A stretch of DNA of 64,000 nucleotides from Gossypium raimondii (GCF_025698545.1 NC_068569.1:18972001-19036000); one strand, 5' to 3'; positions 33,801-48,032 are shown, counted from the stretch's first letter. A program made the numbers and translations. The notes: generated by a model from the sequence alone, not told the origin.

Positions 33801-35242
33801 TTCTTTTAAGCAAAAAAGTACTTCTCTTATGACTAAAGAGTGAAGTGTTTTGGGATTGAGCTTTCTGCACCCATATGTCTTAGGACGCACACAAGTACAC
33901 GTGTATGCTACAATTTATAATGGAGAGGGTTTCTTTCATAATTCATACAAATGTTGATTTTTTTTTTATGAAGATTATATTTCATTTATAACTTATGAAA
34001 ATTAATTTATTGCGGGGTGGATATGGTGAAACAATTAAATATTTAAACAATATTTTCTAGAAATAATTTAGACGTCGGCAATTGTAAAAAAGAAAATACA
34101 AAAAGCAAAATAATTATGAGTGGAGTGAAAAACCTGCGACTTGACCCAACAAACAAAACCAAAGATTCCTTAAAAGAAACCATATTTATTTCCTAGATTT
34201 GAGTTTACAACAAAAGCAAATGTTTGATGGTGTAGGTTTTTTCTTTCAAAAAGATATTAAAGTTGCACACATGATTTTCATTACACTTCAAACATCAATC
34301 AAATTAATTAACTAAATGTTTGGGACCAATCAGAAGATGTCGGCAGGTCGCATCTTAATGACTTAAAATTTAAAGTTAGCTGAGCTTTGATTGTTCTTTT
34401 GATTCACAACCAAAATATATGAAAAAGGAAACCAAGCATAATGTATTTATTTAACAACAATTTTCTCAACCAACCAAGGTTTAATTATCCACGAAATAAT
34501 TCACAAAAACTTGAATGCAACCTTCTCTTCTTATAAACCAAACAAAAAAATTTTTTACAAGGAAGATGTTAAACTAATAGCTTCAAAAAGTTGCTTTTTG
34601 GCCGTCATTATTCGAATATGTTCTCTTTTTTCTTTTGCCATTATTATATTTATTAACTTGACTTCTAATGCTTTCTTTTTAATTTTATGCAATAAATATA
34701 TTATCACATAAACAATATCATGTCAACTTATTGTTTTACATATCAATTAAAAAGTTTGTTGATACATTTAACAACTTTTATCTGTGCTCAGACTAGAATT
34801 TCAAATTTTAAAAAATTTAAAAGCTAGAGAAAATAAACTAGATCCATAAGTGTATACATAATACAAGACTAATAACAAAAGTTATCCGAATCAATTTAAT
34901 TACAAATGATTAAGTAAAGATTAAAATTTCAAAAAGTATAACGACTAAAATTCATCACAACCACTAAATTCACATCTTCTGCACTTCTTTGCAAGGAAAG
35001 AAAAATCTATATTGTTGAGGGAAAAGAAAGAAAGATACCTACAACGAATCTAATGCGGATGTGCTGAAAAAGAAGTAATTATTGTATATATGGTGGAGTT
35101 TTGTAATTTTCACCAAGTTTCTTTGCTTTGCTTGCGAGACATCCAATGGGCTTGAATAAATGAGGACAAAGAAAAACCCAAGAATAAGAACCGCGAGGAT
35201 GTGAAAGTGATGTGGCCTGCCCTCCGCAAAAATGACATTTAA
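30813..35242. other. Intergenic: DUF4057 promoter, then AT-rich repeat relics
   Basis: 30813-31140 is the likely leader and promoter, with a CT/GA-rich tract. Beyond it I see only AT-rich DNA and relics resembling old LTR sequence (about 32430-32700 and 32850-33600), without ends, target duplications or protein domains. All open frames are short and unlike known proteins. Confidence 0.45.
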
Positions 35243-35315
35243 CGCCCACCGTGGGGCTCGAACCCACGACCACAAGGTTAAGAGCCTTGCGCTCTACCGA
35301 CTGAGCTAGACGGGC
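35243..35315 (-). tRNA. tRNA-Lys (anticodon CTT)
   Basis: A 73-base cloverleaf on the minus strand. The acceptor stem GCCCGTC pairs with GGTGGGC (two G-T pairs) with discriminator G. The D-arm is AGCTCAGTCGGTAGAGC, the anticodon loop is CTCTTAA with CTT at 35282-35280, and the T-arm is GTGGGTTCGAGCCCCAC. There is no intron. CCA is not encoded, as expected in a nuclear gene. The internal A and B box sequences for Pol III are intact. Confidence 0.97.
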
Positions 35316-36045
35316 TTGTCGCTTCCTAGTGTTAACCATAATGTCTTTATCTTAGATTATAATCTTTCATGCCTCCACTCTAGCATTTTCTTTTATTGGA
35401 GATGAGTCCTTATGCCAATAGACAGTACACTTTGCGGGGTGGAAAACATATCATGGGAACTGGAAGTGGTAACACTGATTTATTGATTTATTTCCAAGTA
35501 AAAGATAATTCTCTTAGAGAAGCCTTTAGTAAGAATACTTCAGAGACCAGGGATAATATCAGTTCCATAAGAACATAAGCACGGATTGCAGAGCTTTCAA
35601 GAATGTATGGATTTATGTAAGAATCCCTGAGATGCTGCTGCTCTATAGGACCCTGCTCTTTGTTGCTTGAGCCTTCTATACCGTCCTTTTTAGTGATTTT
35701 GAAACCGTTTGCCTAGGTGGCCGAAATGTACATGAAAAGGAAAAATGAATGCAGAAATTTATAGGCATTTACAGTAATCCTCGACCGAATGTGATCAAAT
35801 TTGACTACTCAAATGTTGTCAATTCAAACATACATGCAGCTTTTTCAGTGTGTATTACCTTTGAATTTATCAAACTTAGGTACGTTTCCTTTTAGATTAC
35901 GTATCGCTGAAGAAGACCAGAGCAGGTAAGAACTCAATCATGCAAAGGACCGTTGCAGCAACACTAAAATTGACTTCAGCTTGTTCAAAATGTCAACAGG
36001 ACGAAAGCGATGCCTCGTCATTGCTGTAACATTCCTCGCGATACA
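35316..36045. other. Intergenic between tRNA-Lys and MFS gene
   Basis: No gene recognised. The right part is probably the 3' UTR of the minus-strand transporter. A short open frame at 35396-35578 has no family features. Confidence 0.5.
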
Positions 36046-38725
36046 TCAAAGAGAGTGTCTACTGGCGTGAAGTATAGGCTTCTCATCATTTTCGTCGGGA
36101 TCAAGGTCAACCTCATCTTCATAATCCACTTCTATAATGGTTCTGTCTTTAATATATGGTTCTTCCAATTCAAATGGTTGAGCTTGAGAATGATCTCCAC
36201 CTTCAGGCATAGTATCTGACAATAGCTCTCGCATCTCAGATTCTATGAATGCTTCCATTTGAGCTCGCTCTCTATCCTTCGGGTAGGTGAAGTAGAGAAA
36301 TGAATAGATGAAACAACAGAGTGCCATCGGAATTCCTATTGCTGTGTACAGTGCTTTTGCCAACGACAAAGCGTTTTCTCTATCTGTTGCAATCTCTTCA
36401 GATTCACTTGCTCCTTTCTGAATAGGTTTGTAACCGTAAACGTGCTGAGCTAGAATTCCAACTGCAGGAGGGGCGAATGATGACAAGATGGATTCAAAAG
36501 ATCGGTCCAAAGCATAGACGCTTGTTCTTGATTTCTCTGGAACTATTTCTGCAAATATTGGACTGCATGCATAGGAACATTCACATTCCACGTTATCAAT
36601 ATAGGAGCAGGAAAAGTCCTTTGAACTCTCAACTATACATGCTCAAGTTTGTCAATTCTTTTTTGGCTCTTCATGTGTTTTCTACAAGTGAACTCGGGCT
36701 TATGTCCGGACTCTTGCATACCTTGATCCAATATTTAATAGGACATTTCGAGATACATTTAGTTTTGTCCAGCTTATGACAACTGGTAAATGCTACATTG
36801 CGAGTATGTAAAATATAATTTCATGTAATGGAATGTTAAACAAAATAGATGGAGGGAAAAGAGAAAGTTTGAGAATCTTACTTGTTTGCAGCTGGAGCAT
36901 TCCAGGAAATGCAGAAGCCAACAATGATTAAGACCAAACCATGCATCACACCTGTGGATGGATCATCAGGTAAAACAAGCAAGAGTATTGCTGCTAAAGG
37001 GATGGCCGATGCCGAGCTTATTTGGGCTAGAATGATCCTTCCAGAATTCGGGAGACGTGTGGACAGGAAATCCCCCATCCTACCACCAAAAAGGCCCCCC
37101 ACAGAAGTAGCAATCACAAACATGGCTATCAGGAATGCAGTTTTCTTGTGGGAGAACCCAATTAGCTCCAACCACATCGGTGCAAATGACAATGCAGACC
37201 AGGGGATTGAACCAGTAGCACCTTGAGCAACGATAATTTGAAATGATGGGATCTTTACGACTGATTTTGCTTCCAGAACCAGGCCCTTCACTTCAGACCA
37301 TAAGGTTCTATTTGACATTTGATTGCTAGATTTTGCCCCACTATCAGAAAAATGTGGATCATTGGCAAAGAGGTAGACTAACGTACCAACAATGATGCTG
37401 ATTAGTCCTACCAGATGGAAGGCAATTCTCCAACCAGGGATACCGATGAATGCTATTGGAGCTATTAGTACTGCAATGAATCCTCCAATAACAGAACCAA
37501 GATTGCTTGTGAGCTGTAACCACCCAAAAGCCATACCACGGTTACTGTCATCTGTTGAGTCAGCAACAAGGGACTGGATTGCAGGTCCAACAATGGCAAG
37601 GCCAATTCCGTTTAAAGCTCTAGATATGGCCACCTGTTCAAATGATGCCAAATGACTAAATAATTTAACTTGGTTGCTTGCTCTAGCCGCTACCGGTACT
37701 TCCTGTAGCACTCTAAGCAATTTTTATAGTAGCTAACTGAAAAATCCCCCAAACAAATTGTAGACATATGATATTTGAGGGAATTCATAACTACAGATTG
37801 TTAACTCATAAGGAAACAATAGAAAAAAAATAAAAAAAAAGTTTAACCTGACATCAGCCTTAAGAAGTAGTTAAACCAAGAAAATAAACACCTCTAACCC
37901 TCTGTGCTTGACTGACCAAGCAAGGGAAAAAACACAACATTAAAGAAAAAGTGAAAACACCAAAATATTCCAAGATTTCTTTTGGTGCCACAAATGTGCA
38001 TCTTCAACAATGTTTCTTAATTCAAGTTACATTTATCAATGGCAGATGAAATCCATTAATGCATTTTCCTCTGTTTTTATTCACCAGATAACCAGATCCA
38101 TCATAACCAAGAATACAAGTACATCCACCAAATCACCACCATCAGACCAAATATTTGCACCATTATAGTTGCCAATACGCTCAACCGATCCAATCCAAAA
38201 CAACCAAAACATAATCAGGCAATACGCTCCAATCACTAATTCACAATACAGAAAACCTCAATTAAACCATACCCAATTCAACAAACTTGAACCGAAACAA
38301 CATATAAAGACCAAAACCAAAATCCCTGATTCCCAGGCATCACCTTTCACATTCCCACCAACCAAGCAAAGAAAGATAAATAAAAGATCACTCGATTAAC
38401 AAAAATAAAGGGGGCAAAATAGGTAGCTACAGTTTACCTGAAAGAAACTGGAGGAGAAGGCAACAAGGAAAGTGGCAGCAGCCCATAAAAACGCACCAAG
38501 AGCTATTACATGGGCTCGATTGTGACGCACAGCAAGGTATGCAGCAATTGGATAACAAGCGGATTGAACGATAGATCTGAACAAGGTGAGAGAGCCGAGT
38601 CCAGTGGGGTCGGCGTGAAGGGCAGCACCAACTTCCTTGTAAACGCCTGGTAACAATGACTCATCCGCCCTCTCCATGATCCCTGCCAGGTTCACCAGGA
38701 CCAGAGTCAAAGTCTCGGCCTTCAT
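36046..38725 (-). CDS. Major facilitator transporter (UNE2-like), 3 exons, 518 aa
   Basis: Integral membrane transporter of the MFS group that includes Arabidopsis UNE2 (At1g78130, from memory); substrate unknown. Exons on the minus strand: 38725-38438, 37633-36882, 36562-36046; GT-AG junctions and phases give 518 aa. About 12 hydrophobic helices are visible. The N-terminus has MERADESLLPGVYKEVGAAL, typical of this subgroup. Mid-protein motifs are RALNGIGLAIVGPAIQSL and FGWLQLTSNLGSVIGG. GGLFGGRMGDFLSTR is the MFS motif-A loop (G, D and R present). After the last helix comes an acidic tail (DYEDEVDLDPDENDE) that should be cytosolic. The first ATG gives MKAETLTLVLVNL. Confidence 0.94.
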
Positions 38726-41700
38726 TATTTTCCGCCCTGCTGAGTTATTGTCCCGCAGGTTTTGGGATATCTTTTGCGGACAATTACGTAGAATAGTTGA
38801 GTAGTTCCCTAGTTGGCAGCCTCCGTTGGTTTTGGAATATTCGGATGCTTAGAATTTTGGGTGTTGAAAATTGGAAAGGATTATATAGATATATGGTATA
38901 TGGCGACAGTTGGGTATGTCTGTGGCAAGACAAATGGAGGCAATCGGAGATACGTGTAACGCATGGGTAAAATTTTGGACTTTGACTGAATTGCAAGGCG
39001 GGGGGGTCAGCCATAGATAGATAATATTGGAAATTAATATTGGAAAAGGGAATTTGGGGAGGATGTGGGCTTACAAATAGCAACTTCGGATTGTGGATTT
39101 GGAGAGTTTTATGCATCGCCACTTGGCAGTGAGGGGAAATAGAAGAAAACATTTTTGTATATTAATCATGTGTAGGTTCAGTGGCAAAGCTGGGGTAGGG
39201 GCTTTGGCCCTTAGTTAAAAAATAGAAAGCTACTTGCAGATTTAATTAAAATAAAAATAATTTGGTTTTTTTTTAAATTAATAATTCAATTCTAGACATT
39301 GTTCGATAATGTAATGAGTGAGTTTTGTTTAAATATTTTTCGGTTTTTTTCGTTTGAGTTTTTTTTTTATTTGATCCATTTTATAATTATTTGGATGTAT
39401 ATTTATAGTTGTAATGTATTTGTGATTTTTTTTTTATATTTATACTTGTATACTTTCAAAAAAATTAAATTTACTTAACGTAACATTCGTAGTTTTGGCT
39501 TTCAAAAATTTTATTATTTTTCTCGGCCCCAACATAAAATTTTTGACTTCCTTCCTACGTAAGCCTACCTTCAAATTGTGGAAGCCACGTTTATAAATGT
39601 ATTGGATAATAATTAATAGAAAAATGGAAATGAATATTATTACAATACAAAAGTATGGGATGGTTGATAAGGTTGGTTCACACCAAGTGGGGTGCAGAGA
39701 GTCACTATTATGAAGGAAGTTCAGATAAAGAGAGGTGCAGGAGCTGTTGCTCGCAGAGAAACAACGAGGTAGTTTGGTACAATTTGGGCTAAATAAATAA
39801 AGTATTTTAGCTTGTCCTTACCCATCATCCAGGGGATTTATAGGGGGAAAGGATGACCAATCATGAACTCCTATAATAGGGTTGTGAGTGATCAGATGAG
39901 AGAGCTGATGGATGTGTATCATCTAAGTCTTAGGAAAATGGTGCTTAGGGGAAGGTTGCCATATATAAATTGTAAAGATGAGACATCGAGATTTAAGTAA
40001 AGTTGTTTAAACTGAATTTTATAGGATGGTATATGAAAATATAACAAATATATTTAAAAAGTAAGATAATTTAATAAAGAAATTATATTTAAAATCATAA
40101 ACCCATTTAATAATTTTGAGATATGAAAAAAGAGTGGGTAAGTTGGGCTGGACAACAAGGATCACATTCTTTTACTCTACCAAGATTTAATAGGGTAAAA
40201 GATAAAGGCATTGCAAATTGAATGGTATTAGGAGTGGATCAGATTAATTCACATTATCGCTCTAAATATAAGATTACCATTTTGTTTTACCAATTTTGAT
40301 ATTATGAATAACGCAATTTTAAATAATATAGCAGAGAATCCTAGTGCTACTTGTCATAATTTTACCTATTATTAATGACTTTAATCCATTTTCTTTACAC
40401 CATAAAAGAATCATAATAATTAATGAATCAAGCTCTGAATTTGTATATATTTTTAAACTCCTATTCCAATTATATTAATTTAGTGATACAAATGAGTTTT
40501 GACAATCTAATCCTTACATTTCGTTTAAATTTGAGATTTAATTTATATACTCTAATTTTGACATGATTTGATGCTTCAACTTTTATAATATCATTAGATA
40601 GCCTAAATACTTTGTTCTAATTAAAATGGGGTGTGGAATTTTAATAATTGTTAGCACCGTTCAATTTCTTTATTAAATTTAGGTGTTATTTTTGTTACAT
40701 GGATACTAAATTCATTTTATTGTTTTCACCAACACAAAAGAATTCTAACAAATGAACCTAAACTTTTAAATTCGAAAAGTAGAGAGACTAAATTCTTGAA
40801 AATAAAAGTATGAAGATTAAATTCCAAATATATGCAGAATACAAAACTTTGAATAAATTGTAACCTTTAAATTTTTACACTATAATTTAAACAATAAATA
40901 AATAAACAGAAATAATATTTTCTATTGCTTTATTGTTTATTTATGATACTTTGTCTATCATATTATTGTATTTTTCTAAAATTTAATTAATTGTTTATAT
41001 ATTATCTTAATTGATTATTATAAACTAGGTTTTACTTTCACTATTTGCATATATAATCTTAATTTGTACTTAATTAATTATTATAAGCAATGTTTTTATT
41101 ATTACTCTTTGCATAATTGAATAGTTTTATTTATATATTCACTCAAGCAAGAATATTATATTTTATATAATTCTACAAAATATTTAATGACAAGGTGGTT
41201 TTTTTTATACCTATATCTTTTCATTATTTTCCAAATGTATTTTCTACAACAGGAGGATTCTAAGGAATTAAAACTGGAAGAAATTGCTCCACTTTCTCGC
41301 CTATTATTTTGTTGATGGTTATTAAAGGATCTTTATTTTTATAAAAAAATTTATTTTAGCTTTTCATTTAATTTACATTGTTTGTCAAATCATCTTAAAA
41401 TGAATGAAAAAGTTAACATTTGTTAACTTTGTTGATGTGGTATACAAGTGGTTTGCCACGTGAATGCCATGTTAGTAACTAATTAATTTTTTAAATATAA
41501 AATTTTAAAAAAAATTTAAAATTTTTTAAATTAGAGTTATTTAACAAATAATGCAAGTTCAAGGAATAAAAGATGTCAATTTTTAAATAGAAGGCTAAAA
41601 CGATTTTTTTATTAAGCCAAAGGGTCAAACAAGTCGTTATGCCTTTTTAAATAGCCTAGTGCTCAATTCGGCCCCAAACTAAAATTGTTTTTCCACTTGG

Positions 41701-41990
41701 TACCTAAACATTTTGTTGGCCCAGTGTGATACTTAGATTATCATTATGTTACCTGGTTTAGCCTCTCTTTTTTGTAACAGTGTTTAAAATTTTGGTCACC
41801 ACACGTGGTGCCAATTAAAATGTGCCACATGGCACCTTTCAACCAATCAAAATGTGTCATGTGGCACTTAGGGTTATTTAAAATAAAAAATTGACCCACC
41901 ATTGACTTGATGTTGATTGACATTAATCACTGTTGATCGGCATTGATCATCATTGATTGACCGTTGATCATGTTGAAAAAGTCTAGTTTA
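38726..41990. other. Intergenic: MFS promoter and AT-rich repeat relics
   Basis: 38726-39150 is the MFS upstream region. About 39175-39560 looks like a small decayed repeat, starting GTGGCAAAGCTGGGG and ending near GGCCCCAACATAAAATTTTT. 39600-41640 is AT-rich without genes. 41640-41980 contains GTGCCACATGGCAC and similar palindromic words plus repeated TTGATCxxCATTGAT, probably part of an old transposon edge. No intact gene. Confidence 0.4.
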
Positions 41991-42703
41991 AAAAGTGGTT
42001 TTCAATCCTAACAAAAAATTAAAAAATTGAACATTTACGCGGTTTGTGATATTTATAGCAATAATTTTTTTCCAAAAAATTACATGTGCTTTGTGCGAGA
42101 TAGATTCCAGACGTTCTTGGCTTTCAACCGAAAAGTTTTCTCCGCTATTTTCGTACCACGAATTGCTTCGAGTGTGGGCTCGAACAATCACGAATCAAAC
42201 ACAAAATTAAAAAAAAAATTATTCCTTTCAATAGGAAAAAGTAAGTAAATCTCTCTAAATAAAAATTGTCAGAATTGTTATTCCCCAATAAATATATTTT
42301 ATACTTAGAAAATTATATTTTCTAGCAGAATAAAAATATTGAAAACTTATATAAACTGTTGTGTAAATAGGTCTATCAAGATAATCTATTTATAGGGAGT
42401 GATAGAAAATCTTGGTTGAATTAATAAAATACAAATAATATTTATTTAATAGAAAAACTAATCTTCTAATTTAACTAGAAGAGGGCTTGACACTTCCTAG
42501 TTAAATACACTAGGATGTTGCCTAATATGAGGAGAGATTGGGCCTCTTTTGTATTAGTCCAATTATATATGTTTCTTAAACTTTTAATCAAACACTTCAT
42601 AATTAAATCTAACGTAATGCATGTTTTTCTATTTCCCAAAATAAATATTATTTATTAATTAATTTAATCAGATAAATTAATTTTCAATTAAATAAATTTC
42701 TCA

Positions 42704-44816
42704 TGTAACACCCCAAACCCAACCTAAACGTTATGGTCGAATCTGGAGATGTCACAAAGAAGGATTTTGAAAACGGAGTCGTTACGATAAATCATTCTAG
42801 CTTTATAACTCATATTCACTTATATCTAATGCCAAAAGCGTTATTTAATTATTTTATTTACCAAAACGAGATTTACAGCGAAAGTTATAGAAAACGTTGT
42901 TTTTGAAAATCCCTTTCGTAATTTTGGAAAACCTTTGTTTTAGTAAAAACCATGGTTTTAAATATCCGTCACAAATAATATGTTAAAACGAGAGTCTAAA
43001 TCCCAAAATTAAACCAAATAGTCTAGAGAGTCCAATTTTTACAAACTCTAAAAATAATCCTTAAATTAAAATAAAAACCAGTTCGTGGTCACTGTGAGGC
43101 TCCGACACACCGATCCGCCTAAGCTTGTGGATTACCTGAACAGAATAGACAAACATATGTGAGTTTTCGTAAACTCAGTGTGTAACCCAACAGAAATAGA
43201 GATGCAATTCATACAAATATCATATACACAATCAGATTTAGATTTAGATTCAGATTCGAACTTAAGTCCTTTATAGATAAAGATAACAAAATCAGATATG
43301 TAGAACAGATATACAAAATCCTACCCCTATCCTCTACACACCAACTCCGACCAACCCATCACACCATGTGGGATTAAAAACACCCACTCATCCCTACACA
43401 CTATATCATGCCATTACGACACGTATCAGATAATGTGCAACCAAGCTGCCACAATATAGGTGATGGTCGTCATACAGAACACTTCCTCCACATATACAAA
43501 ACCCGTCCCAGTCACAGATACAGAAATAACAAACACATGCATAACATGCTCATATACAAATTCCATATATATATCTCTAACACAATAGTCAGACATGCAT
43601 AACAGTGTCTTACTCAGAGCAGAGTATCAGAATATCAAATAACATAATTTAAGGATTTGGTTAGCCCTTACCAACCCTACGGTAGACCCAGAGTCGATTG
43701 GAACGACCCATGCGACCCTAGGGAAAATTTCAGAATTATGGGCCGCCCACATGCCCGTGTGGCCCACACGCCCAACTTGGCCTAGCCCATATGGCCCACA
43801 CGGTTACGCCCACACCATCACACGGTCGTGTCTTGTGCAGACCACACCATTGTCAGACACACAGCCATGTCTCACACATGGCCAACCACACGGCCGACCA
43901 CACACCCATGTGGCGTCGACAGATTACTTTTTCAGCTTTCGCCTAAACCTAATTTTCTTTGTTTTGCGAACACATTGGCATGATTTTGAAGCCAAATCAC
44001 TCCCGAGCCGACCAGCACCTAAAATCGATACAATAAATCTTCCAAAATGAATCTTATTTCACAATTAAATCGAATCCACGAAACCGACAACAGTTCAAAA
44101 CAAGCGTTCATCACTTACCCCAAAGCTCTGAATGATTCTGACTACGATTCCGCAAGAGGAGAGCCCCGTTCTATACAATCCACTGCTACCAAAACTCAAA
44201 ATCAACTAACAGAAAGAAAGAATAAAATCAATTTGAACTGTTTAAAAACGATTTCCCCAAACCATACGAAATTCACCCCTTACACTTATCAAACCGCACA
44301 AAAACACCAAAAGACTGAAAAATCGAGATTGAATGGCAAGATTGCGACAGAATTTCAAAAGCAAGAAAGCAAAGGATTTTGCCAGACAATAGGAAAAGAA
44401 CGTCAATTCTTTTGGGAATTTGGAAGAGGAAAAATATGACAACATATCCCTTATTTTCCTCCCACTAATCCACTAACTCACAACTACCTCAGAGTTTTAA
44501 CTCAACTGAAACTTTATCAGACAATTGAACAAAAATTAACACATTCACTCACACAAGGATTTGAACACAGGATCTCTAACATACCAACTCTTTACCACTC
44601 GAACCAGCAAGCTCATTCTAATATAGATTAACAAACAATTTTATATAAGCCCACTAACCAAGGACAAGGCTTGGATCTAAAAATAACAAAATTTGCCAAA
44701 AGTGGGAGTTGAACCCAAAACCTCACACACACACACAAAACACTTAACCACTGAGGCAAATACACATTTGTGCTAGAATTTTGCAGATATAGAAATATTT
44801 TAAGTGGGGCGTTGCA
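42704..44816 (+). repeat. Gypsy-type solo LTR, 2113 bp, TSD TCTCA
   Basis: It begins TGTAACACCCC and ends GGGGCGTTGCA, with perfect target duplications TCTCA at 42699-42703 and 44817-44821. The interior has CCACACGG/CCGTGTGG words around 43740-43915 and a CA microsatellite at about 44725. There is no coding domain. The 130-codon open frame at 44047-44439 has no recognisable domain and is treated as chance. Confidence 0.85.
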
Positions 44817-45356
44817 TCTCAACTCAATTTTAATACCGTTGAAGTCATAACAACTTTACCGTAAAAAGTTTTATGAGAAAATATATTTAATTTTCATATT
44901 CAATGGATTCATAATGACTAATTAATTTAATTCTATTTTCGATCTTCAATTATTTAATTAAATAATAATTCGAAAAACTTAAATTAATTTTCAAGTCATT
45001 TTTATACTTAGTGAGAAAATATATTCATTCCCGAATGTGACCAATTTCACCAACTTTATCATTTTCATTCATTTTGTTCATTTGATCAAGCTTTTCACCT
45101 ATTAATTAGAAATTTATTTAGTCATGAAGTCATTCCACTATAGTATTGTGGTTGAACTCTCCTTAATTACATACAATTATAAAAGCTACTCAATCAGTGC
45201 TCGTCTAATGAACTTGTCATAAGTGTGTTACCTTCGTAGAATATCCTTATTCTCTTTGGGATAAAGTCATTCTCCAATATGATCCTATATTATCTCATGG
45301 TAACCACTATATTTTCCTTCATGAAAAGTTAATTACTGTCAAATAGTAATTAAGTC

Positions 45357-46415
45357 TGTAATATGCCAATTTGCCCGGCCCGTGTAAGAAATAAACCAAA
45401 ATAATAAATCAAATAAAATTAGGTCCATGTCCAGATTACAACAAAATTTACCCCAAACCCAATACAGACTTCAACCCAATACCAACAGCTCGAATTAGCC
45501 CAAGACACAGAAACCCTAAGCAGTTAGCAGCAAACCAGCGCTGCAGCAACCTCACCAACGTCGCAGCATGTCGCCCCGCACCACGCACGTTCTTCCTGCA
45601 ACAAACCACGAACCACGAACATCAAATAATAGCAGAAATTACGACAAAAATGAAAAAAAGAGTTTTCGAGAGTTTCTTTTTTTTCCGTTATTTCGGCTAT
45701 ATAAAGCCAAATTTAATTTGTAAAAGGGGTTACGAATATTGTGTCGAAAACTATTGAAAAAAAGAGAATCAAATAGCAATTTGAAGGTGATTTGTTTTTT
45801 TTCCCTTCTCTTCGAATTTTCTTTTTTTGGTTTTGATCTTTGTTTCATATTTTTAAAAATAAAAAAATAAACAGGAAAAAGTGACTTACCTAGTTCCGAG
45901 CGCCGTTCACGGTGGCTTCACGGTGGGCACGACGGCGGCGGCATGAAGGTGCTAGGGTCGAAACCCTAGCAGAGAACCCCCTCCCCTTTGCTTCCCATTT
46001 TTAAAAAATGAAATAGAAATGTTTTTAAGGAAAATTTCGTTTTTAGTATTAAAGGAGAACAGCACCGTTTTAATGAGGGAAGATCCGCGCGTTGACCCGA
46101 CCCGCAGACAGGGTTCGCGCGTTCTTGCCCTAATGGGTAATTTGCGCTATTAGTCCTCCTAATTTGTTTTATAGTTTTTAATTCACTTTTCTTAATTTCC
46201 TAAATTCGCCCCGCATTTTGATGTTGTCCCATTTTAACCCATTTCGCCGCCCAGTGTTTTGGAGGACAAGGATTAATTTCCCTTCTGACCCCTCTCTATT
46301 TTGTGCGTGTTCAATGGGGTTCGCACATTTGGGTTTATTTCGAATTTGCTCTTAAATTTCTGCTTGGATTTCAAACTGCTTGGATTTCAAACTAGTCCTT
46401 TTGTCCTTTTTGTAC

Positions 46416-46463
<48 letters not shown>

Positions 46464-48032
46464 TACTATGGTATTATTATTATTATTATAACAATGTATT
46501 TGTGCATACTTCGTATAATATACGCATATACACTTTTTATTCTATATATATACATATACATTTTATAATACATATATATTTTCCATATTTTATAATCCAT
46601 ACATATATACATACATTTTCTATAATATATATACGTACATTTTTTAAAATTATTATAAATATATTTTTTGCATATTTCATTATATATATACTTATATATA
46701 TACGTATTTTAATATATACATATACATATTTTCATAATTTACTTATACATAGATCATACTTATACTTTTTTTATTCTTGTAAATACATATACATATATCT
46801 TAATATACATATGTGTGTACGTTTTACATTAAATATGTTTTACATACCTTATAGTTTCAAAATACATTTATATACGCATACTTATTTTATGATAAGTATA
46901 TATATACGTTTATACTTTTATGTATATTATTATAAAATATACGTACACACACTCATATATTTTATACATTTCGTAATTTTTATACATATGTGTACATATA
47001 TAAATGCTTATTTTAATTCGTAAACATATATATATACATACTTTACATTTTGTATTTCCTAATTTTAAACGTACACATATATATATATTCTTCTTATTTT
47101 TATAGTTTTACGTAGACATACATACATATATTTATTTTTTATATTGTATATTTTTTTATTTCTATTACGGTTTCGTTGTTTCATGTGGTGTTTACTTTCT
47201 TATTTTATGCCCATTTTATTTGAATAGTTTATCTGCTTATTTTGCACGATCGATCCGTTTGTTATTTATCTTTTATTGGTTGTTTCATGTGCGATTCACA
47301 TTTGCATTATCGTATTTATCATTGCTTGTCTTGCATGCCAACGATATAATCTCTTTTCTCATTTTTTACAATATCGTATTTTATTCTACTCGATATATCA
47401 AAATTTTTTTTAAAATAAATAGCATTTTGTATTTTGAGATTCGGAAAAGTCGTACCCTAACTTACGGGGTTTCATTTTTCTCGATAAATCCAAATACACG
47501 AATCTTTTCAAACATAAATTTTTTAAAAATAATCTCGGGAATTAATAAAAGATTGTGTTCTAACTTACGGAATATGGTCCTTTCTAAAACTCGAGATAAT
47601 TGAATATCTTTTTAAATAAGTTTTTCCGTATTCATTCTCGTATCGGGAAATTTGAGCATTGCATCTTAACTTACGGGACGTAATTCTCTTTTTCGATTAA
47701 CGTGAATGTTTTGACAAAGGATCATTTTTTAAAACTCTTCAAAATTTTCAATCTTCGACACTAAGACACTAATTAATCAACTAGGTACCAATTTTGGGCG
47801 TTACGAGGGTGCCAATCCTTCCTCGTACGTAACCGAATCCCGGACTCGTTTTCTAATTTTCGTAGACCAAAACTGCTGTTTTGATAAAATCGAATCCTTT
47901 ATTAAAAACAACCTTTTTTTGAGGTGGCCCAATCGCACCTCATCAAAAAAGATTGGTGGCGACTCCCATACTCGTTTTCATTTTTAAAATCCAAGTCGAT
48001 CCCGTTTTCACGGTAAAAAAATGGTTTCGACA
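45357..48032 (+). repeat. Tat/Ogre-type solo LTR, 2676 bp, TSD AAGTC
   Basis: It begins TGTAATATGCCAATTTGCCC and ends GGTTTCGACA. Target duplications AAGTC lie at 45352-45356 and 48033-48037. Its start and end and the GGTGGCGACTCC word near the 3' end match the LTR of the gypsy element at 55032-57389 in opposite orientation. The interior contains an ATT microsatellite, an AT/TAC-rich stretch and three blocks around TAACTTACGG. Confidence 0.82.
46416..46489. repeat. ATT/TAT microsatellite
   Basis: About 16 trinucleotide copies to 46462, then a short interruption and six or so more to 46489. It is followed by roughly 650 bases of ATAC/ATAT-rich low-complexity DNA, which creates a spurious 240-codon open frame. 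Confidence 0.95.

Noticed and set aside
38169..38399. Small frame between MFS exons 1 and 2
   Set aside because: It lies in the first intron, has no domain and has Asn/Thr/Lys-rich composition.
44047..44439. 130-codon frame in a solo LTR
   Set aside because: No domain recognised; solo LTRs do not code for proteins and related LTRs in the window lack it.
46301..47023. 240-codon plus-strand open frame
   Set aside because: It runs through an ATT microsatellite and an ATAC/ATAT low-complexity tract inside a solo LTR; the Tyr/Ile-rich composition is an artefact of base content.
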